A stretch of DNA of 64,000 bases from assembly GCA_947478465.1 (NCBI GenBank), contig CANJWH010000004.1:35102-99101 (forward strand), read 5' to 3'. This DNA is from Bacteroidota bacterium. GTDB lineage: Bacteria > Bacteroidota > Bacteroidia > SXHM01. This document shows positions 8,307-16,727 of the stretch, in pieces. A program made the translations under genes and the position numbers. Numbering within the stretch: the first letter of the stretch is position 1; every line of letters begins with the position of its first letter. Below the pieces are notes generated by a model. It was not told the origin of the DNA, ran no database searches, and saw nothing but the letters and a program-made list of their open reading frames with translations.

Positions 8307-8795
8307 ATGGGTTTAAGTAATTTTGAACGTATGATACAACTGGCAGAGGATACCTTTGCCACTAAAAATGATCCCGACCAGTTGGATGTAAATGAAGGGG
8401 TGTTGGAGCATTTAAAGCAAATACACCCTTCCACTGTTTCTGAATACGATGATGGCAAAGGCCCTTCAGCCTGGATTTTATTGATACCTACTACAACAGA
8501 TTTAATGAATCGTTTTCTTGAAAATAAAATTTCCGAGAAAGAACTTTACGAGCTTACCCCGCTGAAAGTCACTTATGACGCTTTGTATCTATGCTCTGCA
8601 ATGGTTTTAGACGAATACCGCAGAAAGGGAATAGCACGAAAGTTAACGTTAAAGGCAGTAGAAGAAATTTGTAAAACCCACCCGATAAAAGCCTTATTTA
8701 CCTGGGCTTTTACTAAAGAAGGTAATATGGCAGCCGAAGAACTTGCACGTGTAACTTCATTGCCATTGTTTAAACATCAGCCTAAAACCAAGTGA
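8307..8795 (+). CDS. GNAT-fold N-acetyltransferase-like protein
   Basis: Predicted cytoplasmic acetyltransferase of 162 residues using acetyl-CoA; substrate unknown. Motif A of the GNAT fold, the CoA pyrophosphate-binding loop, is seen as LCSAMVLDEYRRKGIARKL, with R/KxxGIA in place of the usual Q/RxxGxG/A. The N-terminal half is less typical. It lies 3 bases ahead of dtd, so the two are probably cotranscribed from the -7 box at 8295. An ATG at 8331 is a possible second start. Confidence 0.7.
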   Translation: MGLSNFERMIQLAEDTFATKNDPDQLDVNEGVLEHLKQIHPSTVSEYDDGKGPSAWILLIPTTTDLMNRFLENKISEKELYELTPLKVTYDALYLCSAMVLDEYRRKGIARKLTLKAVEEICKTHPIKALFTWAFTKEGNMAAEELARVTSLPLFKHQPKTK

Positions 8796-8798
8796 TTA

Positions 8799-9251
8799 AT
8801 GAAGGCAGTCATTCAGCGTGTTTCCGAAGCATCGGTAAAAATTGAAGGAGAAATAAAAGGTCAGATAAATTCAGGTCTTGTAATCCTACTGGGCATTGAA
8901 GAAGCAGATACATTCGAAGACATTGAATGGCTTTGCGGGAAAATATGCCGGCTTAGAATTTTCGGTGATGAAAACGGAGTAATGAATTTAAGTGTTCAGG
9001 AATGTGGAGGTGACATATTGCTGATCAGCCAGTTTACATTGCATGCTTCAACTAAGAAAGGCAACCGGCCATCTTACATTAAAGCTGCGCGACCGGAAGT
9101 TGCAATTCCGCTTTATGAGGCGTTTATAAAGCAATTGGAAAAGGAATTGAATAAGCCCCTACAAACCGGAGAGTTTGGTGCCGATATGAAAGTAAGTCTT
9201 ATCAATGATGGTCCGGTTACCATTATTATTGACTCGAAAAACAGGGAATAA
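8799..9251 (+). CDS. dtd: D-aminoacyl-tRNA deacylase
   Basis: Hydrolyses D-amino acids (and glycine on tRNA-Ala) from wrongly charged tRNAs in the cytoplasm. The 150-residue length and start [18 protein letters not shown] are canonical. The active-site signatures are both present: SQFTL in the middle and the cross-subunit Gly-Pro motif in [10 protein letters not shown] near the C-terminus. The enzyme acts as a homodimer. It follows the GNAT gene by 3 bases; a new -7 box for ubiE lies just after its stop. Confidence 0.95.
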   Translation: MKAVIQRVSEASVKIEGEIKGQINSGLVILLGIEEADTFEDIEWLCGKICRLRIFGDENGVMNLSVQECGGDILLISQFTLHASTKKGNRPSYIKAARPEVAIPLYEAFIKQLEKELNKPLQTGEFGADMKVSLINDGPVTIIIDSKNRE

Positions 9252-9255
9252 AGCC

Positions 9256-9263
9256 TATCTTTG
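9256..9263 (+). promoter_or_regulatory. Bacteroidota -7 box for ubiE-porT
   Basis: TATCTTTG is an exact fit to TAnnTTTG, 18 bases before ATG 9281. A TTG at 9229-9231 could be the -33 element, though its 24-base spacing is long. Confidence 0.55.
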
Positions 9264-9280
9264 CGCTCCCTTTTAAGAAA

Positions 9281-10006
9281 ATGACAGTTACACCTTATAA
9301 AACAGAAGCAGGAAAAAAAGAGCAAGTGGCTGAGATGTTCAACAACATTTCGCCCAGCTACGATTTTTTGAATCATTTTCTTTCATTAGGAATTGATGTG
9401 TTATGGAGAAAAAAAGCAATCGCTTTTTTGAAAGATGCAAAGCCTAAAACCATTTTAGATATTGCTACAGGAACAGGTGATTTAGCCATTGAAGCCCTTA
9501 GTCTGAACCCAGATAAAATAACGGGAGTAGACATTTCTGAAGGAATGCTGGCCGTTGGAAAACAGAAAATAAAAAAGAAAAAGCTGGAAGATAAAATTGA
9601 ACTTCAGTTAGGCGATTCAGAAAAACTTTTGTTTGCGGACAATAATTTTGATGCAGTTACCGTTGCTTTTGGTGTGCGCAACTTCGAAAACCTTGAAAAA
9701 GGACTTACTGATATTTATCGGGTGCTTAAACCGGGCGGAACATTTGTTGTACTTGAATTCTCAAAACCCGTAACATTCCCTGTGAAGCAACTGTATAACT
9801 TTTACTTTAACAGCATATTACCATTCTTCGGGAAAGTAATATCTAAAGATAATTCGGCATATACCTATTTACCAGAATCTGTAAAATCATTCCCTGATGG
9901 AGAAAACTTTACCCGGCTTTTAATTAAAACAGGATTTAGCGCTACCAAAATGAAACCACTTACTTTTGGTATAGCAACAATTTATGTGGGTAAAAAAACA
10001 GGTTAG
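9281..10006 (+). CDS. ubiE: Demethylmenaquinone methyltransferase
   Basis: SAM-dependent C-methylation of demethylmenaquinone to menaquinone, the last step of menaquinone synthesis; acts at the inner face of the cytoplasmic membrane. Motifs: [20 protein letters not shown] near the N-terminus, SAM motif [33 protein letters not shown], and RVLKPGG. The 241-residue length is normal. Its 3' end overlaps the longer ORF of porT, and ubiE-porT adjacency is common in T9SS-bearing Bacteroidota. The name menG would be equally correct since no ubiquinone genes are seen. Confidence 0.95.
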   Translation: MTVTPYKTEAGKKEQVAEMFNNISPSYDFLNHFLSLGIDVLWRKKAIAFLKDAKPKTILDIATGTGDLAIEALSLNPDKITGVDISEGMLAVGKQKIKKKKLEDKIELQLGDSEKLLFADNNFDAVTVAFGVRNFENLEKGLTDIYRVLKPGGTFVVLEFSKPVTFPVKQLYNFYFNSILPFFGKVISKDNSAYTYLPESVKSFPDGENFTRLLIKTGFSATKMKPLTFGIATIYVGKKTG

Positions 10007-10043
10007 ACAAAGTGTAACCTCACAACTGAGATTTGTAGCATTT

Positions 10044-10790
10044 ATGCGGATTATCCTGTCTGCACTCTTATTATTTTGTCTTTTTCCGGAGCAAACTAAT
10101 GCACAGATTTTTAACAGAAAATTTGAAGGAGATCCTCATAAGCGGTTGCCTAAATACGATCGTCAGCGGTTGCATTTCGGTTTTACATTGGGCGTAAACA
10201 GTACAACGTTCAGGGTGCGTAATGTTGAAAATATTCAACAATTTGATTCAGTTTTTGTAATTGACCCTCACCCGCAGGTGGGTTTTAACCTTGGTATTAT
10301 TACTGACCTTAGAATTGGGCAGCACTTTAACCTTCGTTTTATTCCCGATCTTTCTTTTGCCGACCGCAGATTGCAATATACGCTGAGCACATTAGACACT
10401 CTCGGGCAACCGGTACAACGAAGCGAAGAACAAAAATTAGAATCGGTTTTATTGGAGTTTCCGCTTTCACTGAAATTTAAATCGGTGAGGATAAACGATG
10501 GCAATTGGAGGGTTTATGTTCTGGGTGGAGGTAAGTTTATTATGGATATGGCTTCACAATCCAAAATAAAAACGGGAGATAACGAAGTGGTGGTAAAGCT
10601 CAATCGTCTCGATTATGCTTATGAATTAGGCGTGGGCTTTGATATTTACATGCAGTATTTTAAGTTTTCCCCTGAACTGAAAGTCTCATTTGGACTGAAT
10701 AATCTGTTGGTTAAGGACGAAACCATTTATACCCAAAGTATCAATAAACTGAACTCAATGGCATTTTTGCTGTCGTTTCACTTTGAATAG
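10044..10790 (+). CDS. porT: PorT family outer-membrane protein of the type IX secretion system
   Basis: Predicted eight-stranded outer-membrane beta-barrel required for T9SS function. I use ATG 10044, which opens the signal peptide MRIILSALLLFCLFPEQTNAQ; the track start at 9984 lies inside ubiE. The mature part shows RQRLHFGFTLGVNSTTF, PQVGFNLGIITDLRIG and a C-terminal strand with terminal Phe-Glu (SMAFLLSFHFE). Length (248 aa) and the position directly behind ubiE match porT/sprT. General PorT-family barrels look alike, so the name rests partly on context. Confidence 0.85.
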   Translation: MRIILSALLLFCLFPEQTNAQIFNRKFEGDPHKRLPKYDRQRLHFGFTLGVNSTTFRVRNVENIQQFDSVFVIDPHPQVGFNLGIITDLRIGQHFNLRFIPDLSFADRRLQYTLSTLDTLGQPVQRSEEQKLESVLLEFPLSLKFKSVRINDGNWRVYVLGGGKFIMDMASQSKIKTGDNEVVVKLNRLDYAYELGVGFDIYMQYFKFSPELKVSFGLNNLLVKDETIYTQSINKLNSMAFLLSFHFE

Positions 10791-10795
10791 GATGT

Positions 10796-10860
10796 TGTAA
10801 TGCTGAACTTGTTTCAGCATCTTCTTATTAATAAGACACTAAACCAAGTTCAGTGTGATG
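10796..10860. repeat. REP-like palindromic repeat, copy 2
   Basis: The left arm GTAATGCTGAACTTGTTTCAG pairs with the right arm CTAAACCAAGTTCAGTGTGATG across ~22 bases; the left arm also contains its own short palindrome TGCTGAActtgTTTCAGCA. It fills the gap between the converging porT and OstA-like genes and could end both transcripts as a hairpin. Confidence 0.8.
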
Positions 10861-10862
10861 GT

Positions 10863-12365
10863 TTATTCCCACTTAAAAACATCTTCAATTCTTCTTGGTC
10901 GCAGAATGTTCTTCCATGAAAAATCTTTGAGCTTCAAGTCTTCTTTTGTAACTTCTTTTAGAGGATAAAGTGTAGCGTCAGGCTTGGTGATGAAGGTGAT
11001 GGATTTTACCTTGTTACTGTCAACGAAAATTAACATGTCGCTGCTTTCGGCTTTGTTTACGTTTTCAACAGGTTTGTCATCTTCGTGTGCATAATAAATG
11101 GTTTGCCCGTTGCCGATAACGCGAACTTTGTAGAGTTTACTGTTCTCGAAAAAACCATTCATATTTTTGCCTTTTATCTGGTTGAAGTGCGCTGTATCTT
11201 CGCTTGAAATAATAAAGGCATTATTGCGCATGCGCATTTCATGCATTTTTCCGTTTGCCATTTGCAGGAAAGTGGTGTCGGAGGTTAATTGGTTACTATC
11301 GTTCCAAAGTATTGGTGTTCGGAACATACTTATAGCCGAATCTTTATAGGAATATACCAATGAGTCACACATTCCCTGAAAATCGTTTTTAAAGAATTTA
11401 GCTTTGTAGAATGCAAATAACGTGCGTTTGTCTGATAGTGTATCAAGTGTGGTTTTAAGTGTATCTGCATGGAGGTAAAGTGTGTCGCCACTTAAGTTTT
11501 GTTTCATAAGAGCTTTGCCGGTTACAATCGTTTTTTCATCGCTGCGAAAGAACTCTCCGTAATCACCGTTGATAACCACTTCCTGCACGGTATCGCGAAG
11601 GATGATATTGTTGATGGCTTTTCCGAAACCGGTTGCGCGGTCATAATAAATGCTGTCACCAGTTATGGTTTGTTCTTTTGAAGTAATTTTTGCATGTTGA
11701 TTGAACTGTGAAACATCCTTGCGGGTATCATACCACCCGTTTTCGCAATAGATGGTATTTTCATCGCTTACAATTACGGTGGGGCCAAGGAAATAAGCCA
11801 CCTCTGTGGTGGTTTTGAATTTCAGCGTATCGCAGTTGATGGTGTATTTAGGATTTACAAGCACTACATTTTTCCGGAAGTGCAGCATTTTTTCTCCAGA
11901 ATAATAATAGCCTAAAATACTTGTAAGTGTGTCTTCTTTCTGTACTATTTTTCCGCCTGTTGTGTAGTTGGAGATCCCACTGGTGCGGTCATATGTTAGC
12001 CTGTCGGTGGTGAGTTTTATTTCTTTATCAATGAGCACCACATTGCCGGTAACCACTGCCACTTTTGTGTTGCCGTTGTAGTTAAGTTTTTCTCCATATA
12101 GGTCAAGCGTATCGCCTTGTTTAATATGAACACGGCTGAAGGCATCCATGGTATTGGTTTCGCTATAGAGCCATGCGCTGTCGCAAAACATAAGTGCATC
12201 ATCGTGTTTGAACTGCACATCTCCCAACAGCCTGCGCACTTTGCCTGTTTGACGTTCATCGTATTGCAGCTCGTTGGCATGCAGCAGTTCTATTTTGCTC
12301 GGACTCTCCTGCGCAAAGGCGCTAAGGGTTGAAGAAAGAATTAAAACAAGAGAAAATCCACGCAT
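10863..12365 (-). CDS. OstA-like (LptA/OstA-domain) exported protein
   Basis: Predicted periplasmic protein of 500 residues built from OstA beta-jellyroll repeats, likely in lipopolysaccharide transport between membranes (Lpt pathway) in a Bacteroidota-type variant. After a signal peptide (MRGFSLVLILSSTLSAFAQ) come repeated OstA units, e.g. LLHANELQYDERQTG, LLGDVQFKHDDALMFCDSAW, LNYNGNTKVAVVTGNVVLID and IYYDRATGFGKAINNIIL. No LptD barrel follows. The radical SAM gene lies 15 bases upstream on the same strand, so they may share a transcript without a clear functional link. Confidence 0.85.
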   Translation of the reverse strand: MRGFSLVLILSSTLSAFAQESPSKIELLHANELQYDERQTGKVRRLLGDVQFKHDDALMFCDSAWLYSETNTMDAFSRVHIKQGDTLDLYGEKLNYNGNTKVAVVTGNVVLIDKEIKLTTDRLTYDRTSGISNYTTGGKIVQKEDTLTSILGYYYSGEKMLHFRKNVVLVNPKYTINCDTLKFKTTTEVAYFLGPTVIVSDENTIYCENGWYDTRKDVSQFNQHAKITSKEQTITGDSIYYDRATGFGKAINNIILRDTVQEVVINGDYGEFFRSDEKTIVTGKALMKQNLSGDTLYLHADTLKTTLDTLSDKRTLFAFYKAKFFKNDFQGMCDSLVYSYKDSAISMFRTPILWNDSNQLTSDTTFLQMANGKMHEMRMRNNAFIISSEDTAHFNQIKGKNMNGFFENSKLYKVRVIGNGQTIYYAHEDDKPVENVNKAESSDMLIFVDSNKVKSITFITKPDATLYPLKEVTKEDLKLKDFSWKNILRPRRIEDVFKWE

Positions 12366-12380
12366 TGCAGCGCGAAAATA

Positions 12381-13448
12381 TCAAAACAATTCCAATTGCT
12401 TTGCTTCGCCCGGCCTGCGAAAAGCGGCTGTATTTAATTCTTCTGAATAGCGGCCTTTCATATAGCGTTTTACTGAGTTCACAAATATCTGTTTAATAGA
12501 ATCGGCAATTTTGCCTTCACCTTTTATGCGTGTGCCGTAGCGACTGTCGTTCAATTGTCCGCCATGGCACTCCTGAATCTGATGCAGGACTTTCTCTGCC
12601 CTGTCTGGAAAATTTTTGTGAATCCAGTCTGTGAAAATCTCGCCAATAGAACCATTCAGTCGAACTATGGTGTAGCCCGCATTTACTGCTCCGTTGTCGG
12701 CAGCCTGTTTAATGATGCTTGGAATTTCCATGCTGTTAAGCCCGGGAATAATGGGCGCAGTCATCACTCCGCAAGGCACACCCGCTTTTGATAATTGGTT
12801 TAAAATATTCAGTCGCTTTTTTGCAGAGGCCGTGCGTGGCTCCATTTTTAGACGCAATTCTTCTTTCAGTGATGTGATAGATACCATAACGTGAACCAAT
12901 TTGTGCTTTGCAAGTTCGCTCAATAAGTCAGTATCGCGAAGAATAAGACTGTTCTTTGTTATCATGCCAATCGGGTTGCGGTATTCCAGAAAAATCTCCA
13001 ATAGCTGCCGAGTTATTTTTAGCTTTTTTTCAATAGGTTGATAACAATCTGTATTGCCAGAGACCATTACGGGTGATGGAACCCAGCTTTTTTTGTCAAA
13101 TGCCTCGCGCAGTAGTTTGGCGGCATCGGGTTTAACAATTATTTTGCGTTCAAAATCCAGACCTGCGCTAAAACCCCAGTATTGATGAGCATTGCGTGCA
13201 TAGCAATAAATGCAGCCGTGCTCACATCCCTGATAAGGATTGAGTGAATACATTCCGGGAATATCAGGGCTTTCCACTTTGTTGATGATTTTTTTAGGAT
13301 GCTCAAAAAATAGTTTTGTGCGCTCATCACCTAAAAATTCTTCATCAAGTGCTTCAATATGTTCCTTTACATATTCTTGTTTCAGAAAACGGTTGGCAGT
13401 GTTAAGCTGTGCACCTCTGCCTTTAAAATAATTTTCTTCGTTTTCCAT
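12381..13448 (-). CDS. PA0069-family (SplB-like) radical SAM protein
   Basis: Predicted radical SAM enzyme with one 4Fe-4S cluster; reaction unknown. The cluster motif is GCEHGCIYCYAR, the Cx3CxYC form seen in the PA0069 and spore-photoproduct-lyase-like group. Also typical are NPYQGCEHG, PVMVSGNTDCYQPIE, ITKNSLILRDTDLL, TSLKEELRLKMEPR and GVMTAPIIPGLN. The 355-residue length is normal. Members often lie near DNA-damage or redox genes, but here the neighbours are an OstA-like gene (same strand) and a 2OG oxygenase (divergent). Confidence 0.9.
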   Translation of the reverse strand: MENEENYFKGRGAQLNTANRFLKQEYVKEHIEALDEEFLGDERTKLFFEHPKKIINKVESPDIPGMYSLNPYQGCEHGCIYCYARNAHQYWGFSAGLDFERKIIVKPDAAKLLREAFDKKSWVPSPVMVSGNTDCYQPIEKKLKITRQLLEIFLEYRNPIGMITKNSLILRDTDLLSELAKHKLVHVMVSITSLKEELRLKMEPRTASAKKRLNILNQLSKAGVPCGVMTAPIIPGLNSMEIPSIIKQAADNGAVNAGYTIVRLNGSIGEIFTDWIHKNFPDRAEKVLHQIQECHGGQLNDSRYGTRIKGEGKIADSIKQIFVNSVKRYMKGRYSEELNTAAFRRPGEAKQLELF

Positions 13449-13537
13449 ACCCTAAAAATAATGAATACAGTTTTCTTTTTACTCGTTGTTAGTAAATTTC
13501 TTTCTGCAACTTTGTGCCTAAGCAACTTAGCAAGAAA

Positions 13538-14137
13538 ATGAAATTACCTGAATCTGTTTTTAATGAATTAGCCGACAATCTTGCCGTAAAAGGCTGGGCT
13601 GTTACCGATGATTTATTTGCCGCTGATTTATTGCAAGAATTCTTAAAAGAAGAAATGCTGCTTTTTAAAAATGGAGAATTTAAAAAGGCAGGCATAGGAA
13701 AAGGCACGGAACATAAAGTAGTTTCCGAAATACGCAATGATTATGTACACTGGCTGGATGAAGATAATCTAACAGAATTTCAACAACAGTTTTGGCTGCA
13801 AATGCAGGAACTTAAACAGTTTCTGAATCGCGAATTTTTTCTTGGACTGAAAGAAATGGAATTTCACTTTGCTGTTTACCCTGAAGGTAGTTTTTATAAA
13901 AAGCATCTTGACCGTTTTCAGCGAGATTCAGGCCGCACAATTTCCTGTGTATTGTATCTTAACCGAGATTGGAAGGATGGAGACGGGGGACAATTGCGTA
14001 TTTACAATAATGAAACTTACATGGATTTAATTCCAGTATTCGGTCGTTTCATTTGTTTTAAAAGTGATGAAATTGAGCACGAAGTTTTGCCCACAAATAA
14101 AGAACGATACAGTATTACGGGATGGATGAAAAACTAA
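13538..14137 (+). CDS. 2OG-Fe(II) oxygenase (prolyl 4-hydroxylase-like)
   Basis: Predicted iron- and 2-oxoglutarate-dependent hydroxylase; substrate unknown. The facial triad is visible as HLD in FYKKHLDRFQ and the distal His in EIEHEVLP, with the 2-oxoglutarate-binding Arg in KERYSITGW. Core strands TISCVLYLNRDWKDGDGGQLRIY are those of the P4Hc domain. I prefer ATG 13538 to the GTG at 13514 of the track, because a near-consensus -7 box (CAACTTTG, 13507-13514) overlaps that GTG. The next gene starts 10 bases after the stop. Confidence 0.85.
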   Translation: MKLPESVFNELADNLAVKGWAVTDDLFAADLLQEFLKEEMLLFKNGEFKKAGIGKGTEHKVVSEIRNDYVHWLDEDNLTEFQQQFWLQMQELKQFLNREFFLGLKEMEFHFAVYPEGSFYKKHLDRFQRDSGRTISCVLYLNRDWKDGDGGQLRIYNNETYMDLIPVFGRFICFKSDEIEHEVLPTNKERYSITGWMKN

Positions 14138-14147
14138 AAAGAAATAA

Positions 14148-14705
14148 ATGGCACAAACCCCAACAACTATAATTCCTCTTGGCTTTTCAGCACCGGAATT
14201 TTCATTGCACGATACCGTTTCAGGTAAAGTAATATCGCTAAATGAACTTAAATCAGATAAAGCAACAGTGATTATGTTCATCTGCAATCATTGTCCTTTT
14301 GTGGTTCATATAGTAGATGAACTTGTAAAACTTGCAAATGATTATATTCCTAATGGTGTTTCGTTCATTGCCATAAGTTCAAATGATGTAGTGAAATATC
14401 CGCAGGACGGACCAGTAAAAATGAAAGAATTTGCGATGGCAAATAATTTCCCCTTTTCATATTTATATGACGAAACTCAGGATGTTGCACGTGCTTATTC
14501 TGCCGCATGTACGCCAGACTTCAGCATTTTTGATAGTGACTTAAAATGCATTTACCGTGGACAATTAGACGATTCGCGACCATCCAATGGAAAGCCTGTT
14601 ACCGGAAAAGATATTCGTGAGGCGCTAGATGCAATTCTTGAAGGAAAATCTGTGAATCCAGAGCAAAAGGTGAGTATTGGGTGCAACATTAAATGGAAGC
14701 AATAG
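14148..14705 (+). CDS. Thioredoxin-fold protein (AhpC/TSA-like), CxxC type
   Basis: Predicted cytoplasmic redox protein of 185 residues; no signal peptide. The active site is FICNHCPFV, so both cysteines of a CxxC pair are present where peroxiredoxins have one peroxidatic Cys. Other signatures are GFSAPEFSLHD at the N-terminus, GVSFIAISSNDV, YDETQDVARAYSAACTPDFSIFD and LKCIYRGQLDDSRP. This matches the widespread thioredoxin-family/resA-like group with CxHCPF. It lies 10 bases behind the 2OG oxygenase and is probably cotranscribed. Its end overlaps the converging transporter gene by 17 bases. Confidence 0.85.
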   Translation: MAQTPTTIIPLGFSAPEFSLHDTVSGKVISLNELKSDKATVIMFICNHCPFVVHIVDELVKLANDYIPNGVSFIAISSNDVVKYPQDGPVKMKEFAMANNFPFSYLYDETQDVARAYSAACTPDFSIFDSDLKCIYRGQLDDSRPSNGKPVTGKDIREALDAILEGKSVNPEQKVSIGCNIKWKQ

Positions 14706-15549
14706 TTTTTTTTGCATCCTGTCTTTTGCTGTAAAGAATGTTCAGTAAAACACCAGCTACAACTAAAGATATCCCTAGAACAGCAAGCCAGCCATGGGTT
14801 TCGCCAAAGAACCCCCAGCCAAACGCAAGTGCATAAACAACACTCAGGTATTGTAAAATCATCACTTTTCCTGTTGTTTCTGCATGAAGAGCTTTAGTCA
14901 TATACAACTGCCCTATTTGCACACAAATTCCCATTAACACAAGGAAAAGCAAATCAAGTGGAGTAGGAGTTACCCACTGAAAAAGACAGGCAATTGCAGC
15001 AAACGGGAGCGAGACAAGTGGGAAATAAAAGACCACAACAATTGGATGGTCAGTATCTCTTAATTTTCTCACCACTGAATAGGCTAGCCCTGAAAACATT
15101 GCCGAAGCAATTCCAAGCGAGAGCCAAAAGAGGCTGATGCGCTCGTCAAAACCTTTGATAAAAGCAACACCTGTAAAAGAAACTGCAAAGAATAACCATT
15201 GCATGGGTTTTAATTTTTCACCCAGAAATATCATTGCAAAAATTGCTGTAAAAATGGGACTAAGGTTTTGAAGTGTAACTGCAGTTCCCAGTGGAATTGC
15301 CTGCAATGTTGAAAAGTAAATAGATAACGAAATCAATCCAATAAATCCACGCAAAAACAATGATTTCTTATTATTCCCAAATGGATTTAAACCATAATAA
15401 TGAATAGAAGATATACTTAGAATAATAGAAACTAATGAGCGAAAGAAAATGAGTTCGTGGGGTGGAATATCAGGAAGAAATTTCACTAGCAAATTCATCA
15501 GCGAAAAAGCCAGTGTGCTGATGAGCATATAAAGGATTGCTTTGCTCAA
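14689..15549 (-). CDS. EamA/DMT family transporter
   Basis: Integral inner-membrane protein of 286 residues with about ten hydrophobic helices arranged as two EamA halves, the layout of drug/metabolite exporters. The N-terminal half has LVKFLPDIPPHELIFFRSLVS and LQNLSPIFTAIFAMIFLGEKL; the second half repeats the pattern with LQYLSVVYALAFGWGFFGE. Substrate cannot be inferred. It ends within the 3' end of the thioredoxin-like gene and starts 11 bases upstream of the end of the sigma-54 regulator gene. Confidence 0.9.
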   Translation of the reverse strand: MSKAILYMLISTLAFSLMNLLVKFLPDIPPHELIFFRSLVSIILSISSIHYYGLNPFGNNKKSLFLRGFIGLISLSIYFSTLQAIPLGTAVTLQNLSPIFTAIFAMIFLGEKLKPMQWLFFAVSFTGVAFIKGFDERISLFWLSLGIASAMFSGLAYSVVRKLRDTDHPIVVVFYFPLVSLPFAAIACLFQWVTPTPLDLLFLVLMGICVQIGQLYMTKALHAETTGKVMILQYLSVVYALAFGWGFFGETHGWLAVLGISLVVAGVLLNILYSKRQDAKKTIASI

Positions 15550-15560
15550 AATTTACGATT

Positions 15561-16727
15561 TCAGGATTTGTGTGCTTTTACGTAGGTATTTACATCCGCA
15601 GCAGTAATCTTCTTATCACAGAGAATTATTAAACGCTCTACCACATTTCGTAATTCGCGAATGTTGCCTGTCCAGTCAATGCTTTGCAATGCTTTCAGCG
15701 CATCGGTTGCAAATTCTTTTTGCGGCATTCCGTATTCCTGGCAAATCTGTTGAAGAAAGTGTTTTGCCAGTGTAGGGATATCATCTTTGCGCTCATTGAG
15801 CGATGGAACATGAATAAGAATAACGCCCAATCGATGGTATAAATCTTCACGAAAATTTCCTTTTTCAATTTCCTTTTTCAGGTTTTTATTTGTGGCGGCA
15901 ATCACACGCACATTTACATTTATTTCCTTGTCGCCTCCAACTCTTGTAATTTTACTTTCCTGCAAGGCTCGCAAAACTTTTGCTTGAGCGGAAAGGCTCA
16001 TGTCTCCAATTTCATCCAGAAATAAAGTTCCGCCATCTGCTAATTCAAAGTTTCCTTTTTTCTGGCGGATGGCAGAAGTGAAAGCTCCTTTTTCATGCCC
16101 GAACAATTCGCTTTCAATTAACTCTGATGGAATTGCAGCGCAGTTCACTTCAATTAATGGAGCTGAAGAACGCTGACTATTCTCATGTATAGCGTGAGCA
16201 ACTAACTCTTTCCCGGTTCCGTTTTCTCCGGTAATTAAAACGCGTGCATCTGTTGGTGCAACGCGACTAATCATTTCGTGAATTTTTTTGATAGAACCTG
16301 ATTCTCCAATCATTTCGTACTTCTTGCTGACTTTCTTTTTCAGAATTTTTGTCTCCGTAACTAAGTTTGATTTCTCAAATGCATTGCGGATTGTAACAAG
16401 TAACCGATTTAAATCTGGCGGTTTTGAAATGTAATCGTAAGCGCCTTTGCGGATAGCATCTACAGCGGTGTCAATGTTACCGTGCCCTGAAATCATAACA
16501 ACAGGTACATCAGAATTAGTTTCAAGTATTTTATCTAAAACTTCCAAACCATCCATCTTTGGCATTTTGATATCACATAAAACAACATCATAATGATTGG
16601 ACTTAACAAGTTTAAGCCCTTCTAAACCATCGGGTGCATCATCAATAGCGTATCCTTCGTTTTCAAGGATATCACGCAGTGTTCTGCGTATACTATTTTC
16701 ATCGTCAATTATTAAAATACGTTTCAT
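15561..16727 (-). CDS. NtrC-type sigma-54 activator/response regulator lacking a DNA-binding domain
   Basis: Two domains in 388 residues: a receiver (residues 1-~115, phospho-acceptor D52 in VVLCDIKMPKMDG) and a sigma-54-interacting AAA+ ATPase (Walker A GENGTGKE at 167-174, Walker B LFLDEIGDM). The sigma-54 contact loop reads GAFTSA (residues 214-219) instead of GAFTGA. The protein ends just after the AAA+ lid (NIRELRNVVERLIILCDKK...), with no Fis-type helix-turn-helix; usual family members are ~450 aa. It may therefore activate from solution. Its start overlaps the stop of the Ppx/GppA gene by 4 bases (ATGA). No partner histidine kinase is in the window. Confidence 0.9.
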   Translation of the reverse strand: MKRILIIDDENSIRRTLRDILENEGYAIDDAPDGLEGLKLVKSNHYDVVLCDIKMPKMDGLEVLDKILETNSDVPVVMISGHGNIDTAVDAIRKGAYDYISKPPDLNRLLVTIRNAFEKSNLVTETKILKKKVSKKYEMIGESGSIKKIHEMISRVAPTDARVLITGENGTGKELVAHAIHENSQRSSAPLIEVNCAAIPSELIESELFGHEKGAFTSAIRQKKGNFELADGGTLFLDEIGDMSLSAQAKVLRALQESKITRVGGDKEINVNVRVIAATNKNLKKEIEKGNFREDLYHRLGVILIHVPSLNERKDDIPTLAKHFLQQICQEYGMPQKEFATDALKALQSIDWTGNIRELRNVVERLIILCDKKITAADVNTYVKAHKS

